64,000 bases of DNA from Onchocerca volvulus (lineage: Eukaryota > Nematoda > Chromadorea > Rhabditida > Onchocercidae). Of this stretch, positions 11,050-23,339 are shown piece by piece. The position numbers and the translations under genes were made by a program. Location of the stretch: positions 2,336,976 through 2,400,975 of the forward strand of contig HG738139.1 in assembly GCA_000499405.2 (NCBI GenBank), given 5' to 3'. Position 1 is the stretch's first letter; each line of letters begins with the position of its first letter. A model generated the notes under the pieces. That model was not told the origin of the DNA. It saw only the letters and a program-made list of their open reading frames with translations, and searched no databases.

Positions 11050-12659
11050 TTTTGAAATTGAAATTGACTAAAATTCATGTTTTTTACATCTACCTATATT
11101 CTGAGAGACAGAGTTGTAAATAAATTTTTGAATTTTAAAACTTAAAAAATAAAAATTTGAAATGAAACTGCAATATATAACGGGGTATCATTCAAATAAA
11201 AAGAGAAAAAAAGATAATCAGGAAAAAAAAAGAGTGAAAATGATTGATAATATGTTAATTTCATCTTCAATTCGCAAATACGTATGATTGCATCTGGTTT
11301 CAAAGATTTAAACGATTTTAAAATTTAATTTTGATAATTATGTAGATTTTTAAATCTAAACAGTATGCTTTAACATGACATTTGATTCTAATAAAACTTA
11401 TTATTTTCCAGTCAAATATTATAATTCGAGTCAAAAAATTTACAATAAGATTCGGATTCTTGCAAAAATTTTTTAAAATATCATCTCCAACAAGAAAACA
11501 CTATTGGCAAAATGTATATAATATCATTTATCATATATCATTTATCGTAGTAGTGATAAATGAACAGGTAAAGATACCATAACTGTAATCTTATCTCCAA
11601 TTATAATCTTGCTAGATAATTGCAATAATTGATGTCGTGAAATATGAACATTCTCTTTCCCGATATTTTGTTACTTTATTTGTTTCAATTATGACTTTGA
11701 CAATCGATATATTTCTACCTCCTATGTAAGACTTAATACATCCAAATTGCCATAGTGTTGTAACAATTTTCTGCTTTATTAAAACTGTGTCAATATTTAC
11801 TTGCAAATTTTCTATCGTTTATTAAGAACATCATTATCGTTCATATAAAGCAATATAATTTGAACAAGTTTTTTTTTTTCCATTAATAAATTTTTAAAAG
11901 ATGACAGTATGATTCAAAACTGAAGACTTGAGAAACTTAAAGGAAGTGCTTTCTTCCGAATAAACACTGCTTTTACTTTAATATACAAATTTTAGGTTTA
12001 AAATGTCTCCCAATCAAATTCATAAAATCTCTAAAGTTCTAAATGAAATGGGTAATTTTTTCATTTATAATTCACTTTATATAAAGCATAATTTCGGAAA
12101 ATCAGAGAAAAAGATATGTAAAATAAGAAGCATTCGTAATATATCACAATAAGAAACAACAGTAAGTCATCATAATAAATCAATACAAAAGAAAAAGACA
12201 CCTTTTATTTTAAAAGCTTAAAATATATGAATACTAGATATTTGAAAATGGCCAAGTCTACAGTGATATCAATTGAAAAATATAGTACAAAAATATTTCA
12301 TTTAACTAAAATATCATTTCAATACTATTATAACAAAGATAGTACAGTATTGCAGATTCATGCAGTGAGGAAACAAACCGCTGGAATATAAAAGCTTGAA
12401 CACATAAAATTAAAAATTTCTTGTATCAAATTATTATATTAAAACCAGAAAATAATCAGAATAACCAAGAAATTCTCGGAAGCCTTAGAATAACTAAGAT
12501 AATAATTTCACTGTTGAAGACAAAAAAGCGACCAATGCAGAATACAAGCTGCTAAATTTTTGTAGCTCAAATTTTGATCTCATATTCCCAGTAATAATTT
12601 CCAAAAGCAGCACTACAAAAATTCATACAAATTATTAAATTGTTATTAAATCAATTAAT
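11050..12659. other. AT-rich intergenic DNA between two minus-strand genes
   Basis: Short open frames here (for example 11382-11582 + and 11806-11612 -) show no splice context or protein resemblance. No repeat of note was seen. Confidence 0.55.
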
Positions 12660-14980
12660 TTATGCACCATTTTTGCGTCGCATTTCCCTTAATATACATA
12701 CATTTGTTTCCTGACATTTTCTCAAATTGAAATCGGTTATTCCTAGAGTTAATGGCTGCTGCTTCTGGAAATAATCTAAACCTCGACCAATTCGATATGT
12801 CCAACCATTGTCAAATCTGAAAAGAAAGTTCCGATTTAAGAGAAGTTCTTTTTGGATGATAATATGGAAACTTAACTCTCTTGAATTTACTTTAGTAATT
12901 ATGACTTGATATTAATTACTTCCCAAGACCAAAAACCAATTGTTAGAAAAGAATCACAACGAAATAAAAAAAAAGTGGTTAACTGAAAAATACGAAAATG
13001 ACCATAACATAATCTACGAATACTACAATTTTTATAATTAATGAAAACATTTCGAAACATTGAATTTTAACATTGGATTTTATCATCTATAATAGAATAA
13101 AAATATGACCTAATTTCCCGATCATGCATAGTACCACTACACTTCACTTTCAAAACTACGCCTCGTAACATAAGGTCAAGCCTCAGTTGTGCCAACTGTA
13201 ACCATAGCTCATGCAAAGCAGTCTGTTCTGCTTGCGTACGAAGCACAATTTCACGAAGATTTGGTGCTTTTGAAATCAACAGCTCGCAGAATACAATTAA
13301 ATTTGTAATCTGAAATGAGAAGATTTTGATAAACTTTTTTTCAACAATAGTGACAAATTGTCATTTAATGAGGGATATTATATTATAAGATACTACCACT
13401 TTTAATCTCACAGTTCTTTTTATTTTAGTGCATATTCTAAAACTACGAAAAAATATCTTTTTTTTCTCAGCATCTATAACAATGTATGAAGCTTATAACA
13501 GAAAAACTATTTCAAGATAAGACCAAAAATCGGATTAAGTTTCGAGTAAAAGATAATAATAAATATTTCAATTCCAGCGAACAATATTTAAATTAAAATA
13601 ATTTGTAAGAAAAACATGTTAAAAGGTTGAATAAGGAATATGATTGAATGTTGAATAATGCTTTGTATTATTCAATAGTAAAAAAAAGTAAAAAACCTGT
13701 GATTTATTTCGCAAATATGGTTCATCAACGGTAACCGACTTCAACTGTTCATCGATGCCATCACCGAAAATCGTATCATAACCAAAACCCATAACACCAT
13801 CTTCGATTCGAAATTCTTTCACTAATTTTAAATTAAATTGCTTCCGTTCTAATAGATTATCTGATGCTTCAGCTTCAGCAAATACAGCACCCAAATTAAA
13901 GCCACCTTAAAGAAAAATTATTAGTTATATCTTTTTATCTTTTTGTTAAAATCAAGAATAACAAGAGCTGAACTCTAGAAATGGTAATAAAATTCGTTGA
14001 TTATAGTTGTCATAACATACGCTTATAACAAGAATACGCTATAATAAAAAAAAACCTAAAGCGTATAAATGCCAATGAAAAAAAGAATCCAGAATTAATT
14101 GAATAACAGATTTTAACCAATAATATAGGTATGTCATAACCTATAAACAAGATTTATGCTTTAAACAAAAAAAAAAAAAATCCATAAATACCGATAGGTT
14201 GTCGTTTTTTCGTCGTGTCGGTTTCTGCCTGAGCACTACTTTCACATGATGTATCAGATGCGCATTCAGATATTTGTTCAACATCTTTAAGATCTTTAAA
14301 AAATAACATTTCAGTGAAGGATGAATAAAACAATTACTCCAATAGCATTCACATTTAGGATTATCAAAGATGAAATTTGGTTTAATGATAATGATGATAA
14401 TAAATGATGGTAATGAGAGCGGATATTGCTAGTGACGATGGTAATTTTAACTCTTATGTTTAGCAAAAAATGTAAAAAGAGGAAAAAATAAATATCACTA
14501 AAATTTTAGTTTTATTCAAAATTTTTTTTTTTAAACCTTTTACTATTCAATTTTACGATAGATGAATATTCATAGCATTAGAAAAACTATTTTACTTACT
14601 TCACTTAATTCATTTGATTGTTCAGTGAAGCTATACTTTTCAAATAATTTGCATTACTTTTCAAGTAATTTAAATTACTTTTCAAATAATTTGCAAAATT
14701 GTTTTTCTAGTATAACAGCATGTGAACTAGAACTTCTCCAGAAATTCTACTATATACTTTAAAACTTTAGTATTACCTGAAAATATGAACGAAAATTATC
14801 TATTACGATAAACTAACCATTAGTCGAAGTTGTAAATCGTGATTTATCATTGATACCATCAGTTGTCGGCTTATTCTTTTCATAATTCAGGAAAACCTTC
14901 CAAAAAGGTAATCCACCACCACGATTCCTATCGTTTGATGGGTTGCAATTTTGAAACAAATAATGCGTATCCATAGTCAT
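12660..14980 (-). CDS. MITD1: MITD1-like protein with MIT_C (phospholipase-D-like) domain, 276 aa
   Basis: Exons are 14980-14818, 14293-14192, 13905-13697, 13309-13110 and 12816-12660. Junction phases 1, 1, 0 and 2 all match, giving 831 nt. From about residue 120 the protein follows vertebrate MITD1: GYDTIFGDGIDEQLKSVTV, DEPYLRNKSQITNLIVFCEL, HDREIRFDNGW and IGRGLDYF. MITD1 binds ESCRT-III tails through its N-terminal MIT domain, binds membrane through MIT_C, and acts in abscission at the end of cytokinesis. Here the first 90 residues are polar and low in helix-forming pattern (NRGGGLPFWKVFLNYEK, then a Ser/Thr/Glu-rich stretch), so I see no MIT three-helix bundle. Either an alternative upstream exon supplies it or this lineage has lost it. 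The start uses the first of two in-frame ATGs (MTMDTHYLF); the second is at 14974. Confidence 0.88.
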
Positions 14981-15810
14981 TGTATTTAATTATAACTTTT
15001 TATTTTAGCTGCAAAAAATTTTTCAAATGTAAAAAATAAGTTATGCAATAAAAGTTGAAAAATATTTGAGCATTTTTTTTTCTCGCTAATTTTATCTTCA
15101 ATTCGAACTTTTTTTTTATTTTTATTCTAATTTTAAATTTCCCTTACAACTTTATTTTAAACATATATGGAATTTCTTTATCAAGAAAGGAAGAATGAAA
15201 ATTAGAACAACAACAAACAACAAAAATTCAGATAAATTTTAAAATTGGAATAAAAATTGAAAATTCGACAAAAAACAAAAAACAAAAAAAACAAAAATTT
15301 GCATAAAATTTTCAGAAAATTCCAAAATCTCAAGCAAAAGGAAGTTGCCCCCGTTTGAAAAACTATTTCTACAACACTTCCATAGAAGATCTAAGATGAT
15401 CCCTTATCCGGTTAAAGATCAGTTCCAAATTATCGTCATCGGCAATTCAACACCTCCTCTTCCTCTCTAACTATATTAGGAAACGTATTGCTTCCTACCC
15501 ACCTCTTCTTCAGCATGCATCTTTTCACATCTCTAACTGTAAATATTGCTCTAGAAAGCAGATAACTGGTAGATCTTGCAAACGCTATCATCATGTCATC
15601 TCTCCTATTCCCGTACTCCTTCATATTACTCTCATTCCCAGATATCACATTCCTTGCATATCTTTCTCTCCCTCTTCTATAAACGGATTTCTACCACTTT
15701 TAAAGATTTTTCCAAATCACAAGTGCTATGCGTCCCGAAATACCAACAAGAACGGTTCGGCCGATTTTTGATCTATGTGGGTGGGGGTTGTTTTCCGTTG
15801 TTGAATTGGA
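14981..15810. other. Intergenic DNA with one unexplained minus-strand open frame
   Basis: The frame 15648-15436 (-) encodes RRDDMMIAFARSTSYLLSR and a basic middle, has less biased base composition than its surroundings, and ends in TGA. It has no evident splice partners and no family resemblance. The remainder is AT-rich with purine-rich runs. Confidence 0.35.
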
Positions 15811-16008
15811 TACGTGGATTCATTTAGTCAGGTACGTGGGTTCACTTAATCAATCGGGTACGTGGGTTCACTCAATCAGTCAGATACGTGGGTTCACTTA
15901 ATCAATCAGGTACGTGGGTTCACTTAATCAATCAGGACGTGGGTTCACTTGATCAGTCAGGTACGTGGGTTTACTTAATCAATCAGATACGTAGATTCAC
16001 TTAGTCAC
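15811..16008. repeat. 26-bp minisatellite, eight copies, upstream of LAMTOR5
   Basis: The unit is tacgtgggttcacttaatca plus a six-base tail (atcagg). Eight adjacent copies are seen; copies 4 and 5 are identical and the outer ones are diverged (ggattcatttagtc at the left, gtagattcacttagtc at the right). It ends about 175 bases before the LAMTOR5 start codon. The CACGTA-like core of the unit makes repeated binding by an E-box-type factor conceivable, which is speculation. Confidence 0.9.
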
Positions 16009-16182
16009 GTTTTAATACTTGCATATCTTTTGTAAGGATAATATTGTGCAGGTATATCTTTATAACGAGCGATGAATTGTTACATTGATTTTTGCGTTTA
16101 TTTCTTTTCTTTATATTATGTTTTTCTCCATTATTATGTATAACTTAGCTTTCAGATTTCCATCAGTGCATCACAAAGAAAA

Positions 16183-19100
16183 ATGGAATCACAATTGGAA
16201 AAATTGGCAGATGAAATGTAAGAATTGATTTCTGTTACTTATTACTACTTTTCCAGAGTATCTATATATACCTATTTTCCCTGACTAGAAAGCTGGCGAT
16301 AGATTTAATAGGATATAGAATATAAAATTTGAATACGTGAAGAAAGCATAAAAGTTGCATTTGTTTCGTTAGAAGAAACAAATTATCACAGTATACGACT
16401 AGTAAACCTAATGATTCTTCCCTATTTTTCTTTTTTTCTTTTGTCTCGGTATTCTTATGAATTTTTTTTTTAAATTCTATCAGCGATTTAGCGAATGAGA
16501 TTGAAATCATCTACTGGAATTTTTTGCTTTATATAAGTTTAACAGATGCAGTTTATATGTGCTTTCCCTCTCAACAGGGAAATGATTCTTCAAATCAAGA
16601 AATTTTGGAGTTATACGAATAGTTTTAAATGATAAAGCTAAATTTAGATAAAATAAATAAAAAACTCTTTGAGATACAGTGACATTCGTATTGAATGCAA
16701 TAGTATTTTCTATGCTTTCAGGATGTCCAATGAAAAAGTGAAAGGAATGCTTTGTGTCGATGAATCAGGCTTAAATGTATGTAGTCGTGGCACATTGAAT
16801 AATGCATCAGGTGATGCAGCGGTTGATTTATTAAAACTTGCTAACAATTTGGAACCAGATTTACCCATATCATCCATTATCATTGAACTTACAGGTTTTT
16901 CGTTCATTTATTTTATTTTTATTTTTTCTTCTAATGAAAATTATTAAATTATTATGAAGATAGAGATTTTTCTACGATATCTCCAAAGTACTACCTGTCA
17001 CTAGGAATAATGGAGTGATTGAAAGTTGATACTAGCTGTCGAAATAACCGAAAAGATGAAATCGGTAAATCCACGGAATTAATCCAAGAAGAGTTAGCAA
17101 ATCTTGCAGCATAGTGGAAACTGATTACTATTGATGCATATGTAGTGAGTTAAAATACTTATTAACCATTTTGCGGAAGCTATCAAAAATCCGGAAAAAG
17201 TAGCTGAATTGAAAGATTTGCTACGAATACTTTGCCATAAAACGTCATGTGAAGACGAATGTCGTTTGCTAGTCAATCAGTTAGATCATTTTATCGAAAA
17301 ATTAGAGCCATACTTTGTCCAAATCGAAATCGGAAAATCGAACATTTCCATCGGATAAATGTGATTTACGGAAGAAAAAAAAAATGGATGAAGACTCAGC
17401 GCATAATTTGATATTTGAAGAATGTCAGTTCGCGACGCTGAAACGTATGATAGAAGATGAAAAAACTTAGCAACGATTGGAATGATTTATTTCAAAGGAA
17501 ATTTATAGTTAGTGAACAATTGGCTAGGAAAATGCGGTCTGTTGCTTGAAGAATTTATGCCAGAACTTATAGAAGAGCTCGATGAACTTCTACAAAATAC
17601 AAAAACATTCTATGTGGACATTGTCTTTGCAAGCGTTTGATCGAGCCACTAATTACATCGAAAGATCAATCCTTTAAAAGGGAACAGTAGTAACATATTG
17701 CGGATATAGAATAGTTTTGTGAATCCATAGATGAAATCAAGCCTGGAAATATTCTGAAGACAAAAAATTTGCAAAGGTGGGCATATCGGGATGCTTTAAA
17801 CAAAAAAAAAAAAAAAGAAGAAAGCACGATTAGTTGATTCAGTTTTCCAGAAAGTTCTGGGAAATATTTTATACCATAAATTTTGTCAAAAATTGCCCTA
17901 TGAAATATATCTTTGCGAAAATTTAACCGTGACTTATATGCCGAAATTCTTAGCTTGGACAATTATTTACTAGAATCAGCATGATATTTGCAAATTCCTA
18001 GGAGTCTGCAAAAACAAAATATAATTAGAATACATAAAATGTAATTGGAATACAAAATATAGTTGGACTATTATATGTGAAATATCAGAAGTTATGATGT
18101 CTCAGTAATTCCTATAACATGACTTCATTTAGTTGTTGAACAGTGAATTGAAAGTCCATATACATCTTTAAGGAATCTTGACTTTTTCCCCTTTATTTAT
18201 TAATTTTAAAATACCTGATTCGTCGTCGCCATTTTTATATATTTGTTTTCTTCTTCTTTTCTTTCTTGTGGAGATGCGGTCTTCTGGATGATTTCCATCC
18301 AACATCTGGCGAGTGATTCGCGTATACTAACATAGAGTTCGAGGCGTTTTGTCTTTTCTTAACAATTCTCTTTTTCATCTCTTAGTGTTGTCATAATTCT
18401 TTTCGCGATAAGTTTAGATCCGGACATTTTCTACATACTTTTTATTTCGTGATATTTTCCGTATTACAAGAGTTTTTATATCATTTGTCTTTTAAATAGC
18501 TTTTTATCAGTTTTGTTGCTGTTATTTTTGATGCTGGTAAATCGAAGATCTTGACTTCATTGAGAAGTTTTATGAAGTTTTCTTTTATTTTGCCTGAGAT
18601 GAGGTAATGTCTCCCATCTGAATCTGGCAGGCAACCAATAATAGAAAACTTTATAAAACTTCTCGATTAGAGGCTAAGATCCTCGATTTAACATTGGATC
18701 CCATCGCGAGAAGAATTACGACAATATTGCGAGATGGAAAAGAAAATTGTTAAAGAAAAGACAAGACGCCTCAATTTTATATGCGTCACTCGAATTACTA
18801 GACAGAAGTTAATCATCCAGAAGACTACATCTGCACAAGAAAGGAAAGAAGAAGAGAACTGATATGCAAAAATGGTCGATAATGAATTAGGTATTTTAAA
18901 TTTAATAGATAGAGGGAAGGAAGCCAAGATTACTTTAGAGATGTATATGGACGATTTTCCATTAACTGTTCAACAGGTAAATGAAATCAAATTCGAAGAA
19001 TCAATTTTTCAAAGAAAAACAGAGGATCGCAGTTGTCTAGGCAATCGTAGCAGCCAGCAGCAGAAGTCCAGTAGAGCAGTGCGATTACTACTACTACAAC

Positions 19101-19737
19101 GATTCCATAACGAATTCGATTGTTTTAGATTGCCCTCTAACATTAATTCCCATTTCTGGTTTTTTTGTGTTTACCAAATCTTTCTGAATCATTTACTCAC
19201 AACTTTCTTGTATTCAACTCAACTAAACGAGTAAATTACTAAAATTATTATTATCTGTGGAGCACCAACAACTCAAACGTATAGCTTCCAAATACTAGCT
19301 GTAATATCTTATTATGGTATATATAATTGGTAATCATAAAAGCTACTTGAATTTTTGAATCATAAATCAAAATTATTTGAACAGATAATTTTAAGTAACG
19401 TTTGAAGCGTATACTAACGTAGAGTTCGAGGCGTTTTGTCTTTCTCTATCATGATTGCGTAATAAATATTCCAAAATATTCTTGTGTAGTAAATCATACT
19501 TTCGTTGTTTATTGATAAGAAAAATGTCTTTGATTTGGACAGAAAGTTTAAGTGTTTGAGTTTTTAATTGGCACTTTTTTTTTTTTTTAATCGATTTTTT
19601 TATCAATAAATTCCATACCATTAAAATTTATAGGTATCGATGGTAATACACTCTCTATTACAAAAGAAGGAGTCTTAACAACAGCGGTACATCGTGTTGA
19701 CGGGAAAAGTCGTGATTTTGATCAAAACTCGGAATAG
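16183..19737 (+). CDS. LAMTOR5: LAMTOR5 (HBXIP), Ragulator subunit, 103 aa
   Basis: Exons are 16183-16217, 16722-16894 and 19634-19737, with phases 2 and 1 matching at both junctions (312 nt with stop). The start reads MESQLEKLADEMMSNEKVKG, followed by MLCVDESGLNVCSRGTLNN, equivalent to the vertebrate [20 protein letters not shown]. The last exon encodes IDGNTLSITKEGVLTTAVHR and a short polar tail. The fold is a roadblock/longin-like alpha-beta domain. LAMTOR5 is part of the lysosomal LAMTOR/Ragulator scaffold that anchors Rag GTPases and supports mTORC1 activation by amino acids. Length is about 12 residues above the human 91, because of the tail DGKSRDFDQNSE. The second intron is 2,739 bases, far larger than other introns of recognised genes here, and holds a foldback and decayed coding-like DNA. 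A start four bases after an aaaa context is the only good ATG in exon 1. Confidence 0.9.
17040..17970 (+). pseudogene. Decayed coding-like DNA inside LAMTOR5 intron 2
   Basis: Several frame-shifted plus-strand blocks read like protein but are broken by stops: AIKNPEKVAELKDLLRILCH continuing to LVNQLDHFIEKLEPYF (about 17170-17320), MDEDSAHNLIFEECQFATLK (17382-), NDWNDLFQRKFIVSEQLARK (about 17475-17535) and NILYHKFCQKLPYEIYLCEN (about 17860-17920). The blocks lie in order on one strand, as expected of a single ancestral gene that lost its frame. The parent family was not recognised. An alternative is chance open stretches, but the helical, charged composition differs from the surrounding AT-rich DNA. 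Confidence 0.4.
18133..18978. repeat. Long imperfect inverted repeat (foldback) in LAMTOR5 intron 2
   Basis: Starting from gttgaacagtgaattgaaag at 18133, the left arm matches the reverse complement of the region that ends near 18978. Matching blocks in order include catatacatctttaaggaat, aatttaaaatacct, cttcttttctttcttgtg, gtcttctggatgat, gaggcgttttgtcttttctt and gaagttttatgaag. The axis is about 18584-18643. The left arm has roughly 120 extra bases (about 18420-18537). Divergence is visible throughout, roughly one base in four to five by eye. The right arm contains an open block MVDNELGILNLIDRGKEAK followed by a caacag/gtaaat donor-like site, so the arms may derive from coding DNA. Confidence 0.8.
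18320..19445. repeat. Dispersed third copy of the foldback core
   Basis: The block cgtatactaacatagagttc plus gaggcgttttgtcttt (18320-18356) recurs almost unchanged at about 19408-19443, in addition to its inverted partner near 18758-18796. Only this short core is repeated at 19.4 kb. Confidence 0.8.
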
Positions 19738-21300
19738 ATCGAACATCCCATTCGTAATCTAGAATTACAGTCTTGTCAGAATTATATCTCTTTCGTTTGT
19801 GATATCCCACAAAAGGATGCAGGAACGAGCAATTGGATTTTTGTCCAGTTATGATGTATTTCACAAGCTAAGCGCTTTCAATAAACACACGCCACCTAAT
19901 ATAAAGGTTTCGATCTACTACCGAGAAATCAATCAAAGATGTATCTATAAAATATTTTCTAACACATTACAAGCTTTCTCCAAAGAATTTTTGGTTGCAT
20001 GCGCTGTACTATTACCATTTCGATCAGTTGACTTGAATGATCCTGTTTATCATCTGATTTTCATGTACTTTAAATCGATTTCAGGTGTTTAATTACATGC
20101 GTCTATCACAACTATTTTCATGAGAATAGTACTTGTTTTTAGAAAAATTGAATACCTTCCTTTCGCTTCATTTGCAAGTCTGCAAACGATATTATTCGAG
20201 CGAATATTTCTACCACTTTATCAATGCAAATCACTTCAGCTTTCAAATACGATCAACTAGATTTATCCGAGACAATCATTTATGTTTTGATCAAATTGCT
20301 GGTTTAATGCATTTCCTACGCAAGCAACAAAATATTTTTAGTCACTGGACAATCACATCACGATAATCATTTTATTTTCATGTCATGATTTGTTGGAAAA
20401 TTTTATTTTATTTACAGAATCAAGATTCCATCCAGAACAAATGGAAAAAGACATGACTTTCTGCCGGTGATTTTCAACAACTTGAAAAACAATTGGAGAA
20501 AAGACGAGAAAAACATCATCGCAATAAAACATTGTACAAGTAGTAAGAAACATACTTTCGAATGAACAAAAAAAAAAAATCCCATACAAAGTAGAAAGAA
20601 ATGTATTTCTTGTGCATTCCGGAAGATCTTACTATTACATTTTACACAAAAAAGAGCAATCTATTTTAACTATACGAAAAGGAAAGCATTCATTAAAAGA
20701 TTTCAAAAGTATTGCAGGTTTATCAACAGATATAATATTTCAACAGTTAAGAAAGGAGAAAATTTGATGACTTGTTGAAACGGAAAAATTGGCTGTGTGA
20801 GATTCAATTATATCCACTGACATAACTCATCCCCCCCTCTCAGCAACAATATTTGGATTCTTTCGGAGGCAAGACTTTACTGCAAAATAGTGGATTATCA
20901 CGGATTTGTGCGAGACTAAAATAAAAATCGGGGATGAGAGTGTAAATGCGGCTACCGTTCCGGAATGATACTTGAATATAACAGATGCGAGAAATGGATA
21001 TGTGTACAACGTCACAAGCAGACCATCTGCTCAAATACAAAATACAAAAACACCATTAATACTAAACATTATTAGCAAGTACAGTAACAGTAGGACAAAT
21101 CATCATTACTTTGTAGTATGAACTTATCACACATATGTATTCTTCCTACCTGTCTCATCAGTATGAAAATCCCTAAAATCAACATTGACTTTTCCAGATC
21201 TTTGAAATTTTCAAATTGGTTCGTAATAATCAATGCATTATAGAACAGAAAAATGATCAGCTGGTTAAGATGAAATGAAAGACATTCTTTCGGAAGATCT
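19738..21300 (+). pseudogene. msh-5: Degenerate MutS-homologue remnant, MSH5-like
   Basis: Just after the LAMTOR5 stop, frame-shifted and stop-broken plus-strand blocks follow the order of MSH5. A lever-domain-like block reads SYDVFHKLSAFNKHTPPN, then IYKIFSNTLQAFSKEFL and LPFRSVDLND (19840-20045). Next comes a block with SRFHPEQMEKDMTF (about 20420), then DARNGYVYNVTSRP with IQNTKTPLIL (about 20985-21070), and finally IFEIFKLVRNNQCIIEQK (about 21198-21250). In MSH5 the YxRP...IQNGRHPL block immediately precedes the ATPase with its P-loop. No Walker A motif is present between 21070 and 21190, so that core would be deleted. Family assignment rests on remembered pattern similarity and is tentative. 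It could instead be a live gene with misread introns, but several in-frame stops make that unlikely. Confidence 0.42.
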
Positions 21301-22393
21301 TATTGGGCGTAAAAAAACTGAAGGCTTATTTTTCTAGAGACCATTAATTTACGCGAGGATAAAAAAGTTCTAATGAGGTAATCAGGTGCTCAAAAGCGGA
21401 ATTAGGCTTGTTCCGCACTACGAAGATTGCTGCATCAATATATTAATAGTTCCACAAAAACGATCAAAAACATAGACTAACGGAACTGGTTATTTAATTA
21501 TCGGAAATTAGATGACTGATCGGTTAACATGATGCAACTGTTCCGAGAGATCTAGATCAAATTTCTGGATGTGCTGTCAATTGATCCTAATCATTAATGT
21601 TTATCGGCTTCAACCTAACAAAAAGAAAATCACTGTGCAAAAACTTTCGGAACAGCTATCGTTGCATACAAATCTGGAACCATTCATCTTACACCAAATT
21701 CAAAATTTTAGTTCTATCAAAGATCCATCGCCGTCAAGAATGCACAACAATTAAGAAATAGATTTATCCCTAACTGAATGAACCCGCGTTTTGTTATTTG
21801 CTTAGCAAGTAAGCAAGATGCAATTTTTGAATGATTGAGATTTTCGTACTTTCAGATGAAATTTTGTTGGGTAAATTAGAAATGTTATAAAAAAAAAACA
21901 ACAAAAATAACAACGAAAAAAAAACACGTGCACGCACATATATTCACTGACCACCGCGTGTTTTGCAAAAATAATAAAATAAAAAGACATTTGTTGCATA
22001 GAGCATCCTTACATTCATAATCAAACATTTTTTCACTCAGTGAATTTCAGAAAGAAACACACAATTATAATATGTACAGCAAAATTTAAAACATTGTTAA
22101 CATTGCACTCTACCTGAAGAAAGACCATTTCCTAACCAACTATACCTAATTACAATACGAATGGAACTCAAACTGCCAAATTAAGACGATAAATCCGATG
22201 TCAAATTGACCTCTATATTCGAGTCCCCTATACTTTTTGATTCAAATTTCAATCTTAGATTCTTTACTTTCCACAATTATACAACCTATATTGTTAATTC
22301 ATACCGAAAAATTCGAATTGACGAAACCAATCTCTTAAAACTCTTCTTTTTAGTGCTAACACTCACAAAAATCAACTCTCTTTTTCCAAAAGT

Positions 22394-22438
<45 letters not shown>

Positions 22439-23339
22439 AAAAAAAAAAATGCGTACAAAGAATGGATGACATAGGTAGTTGCTGATTCTCGACTTCGGAT
22501 GCAAGAACAGAAAACAATCACTTGCACTGGAACATTTCTTTATGCTCATATTTCTTCAACTGCAAATCGAAAACTAACGAATTCAGAAATAAACAGTCGA
22601 TAATTAGCAATCACCAAACGAAAGAACTGTCAAAAGTATACAGAATTTACAGGAAGAAAGCGAAAGAAAAGACAAAAAGAAGAAAGGAAATAAATTAAAG
22701 AATGGAAAATTACAATCTAAAAAAAAAAAAAATTATCAATTTAAAGTCATCTTTTCCTCGTAACTTTAACAACAGATTAAACAAAAAATTATTAAATCAG
22801 TTTCCTTAAACCAAAATTTATACTACGAAAAAAAGCTATCTTCTCTTTTGAAATTTTTAAAATATACAAATCTCGGTAGAAAACGGTGTATTCTTTAAAC
22901 AAAAGTACTACTCGTTTGAATTCATAAGATAAGCTGTCTACATTTTTAAAATATTACATAAGATTTCTCAACAACTGATTCGCCTCTATATATTTTATGA
23001 ATTCAAATAACTCTTCAATGAAGAAGATTTACAAAATTAAATTATTTAAAATTGTCTAACGAACAGCAAGGCAGTTCATATTTTTTTGGAAACAAATGAA
23101 CATTTTACAAAGCGTATACGAGTAAAAACACATTCGAAATTGGAAAGAAGCAAACAAACAACAAAAATTTTAATAAATCAAGAAAGAAGAGAAAACAGGC
23201 ACTCACTTTTCAGGCTGCAATACTCCCTTAATCTTTCTCCTTTCTTCGTCATCTCAACGTGCTTCCTTTACTCCCACTCATCGTAACTACAACAAGTTGT
23301 CTGAGATATGGCAAAACAAAAGTCCTGAAGGCATTTTGT
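21301..23339. other. AT-rich DNA, probable 3' flank of the SUP-26-type gene
   Basis: No exon is supported. Notable are a poly-A tract (22400-22449) and short A runs. The segment nearest 23339 would be the 3' UTR of the minus-strand RNA-binding protein gene. Confidence 0.5.

Noticed and set aside
15811..16008. CRISPR-like regular array
   Set aside because: Units are directly adjacent with no unique spacers, so it is a minisatellite.
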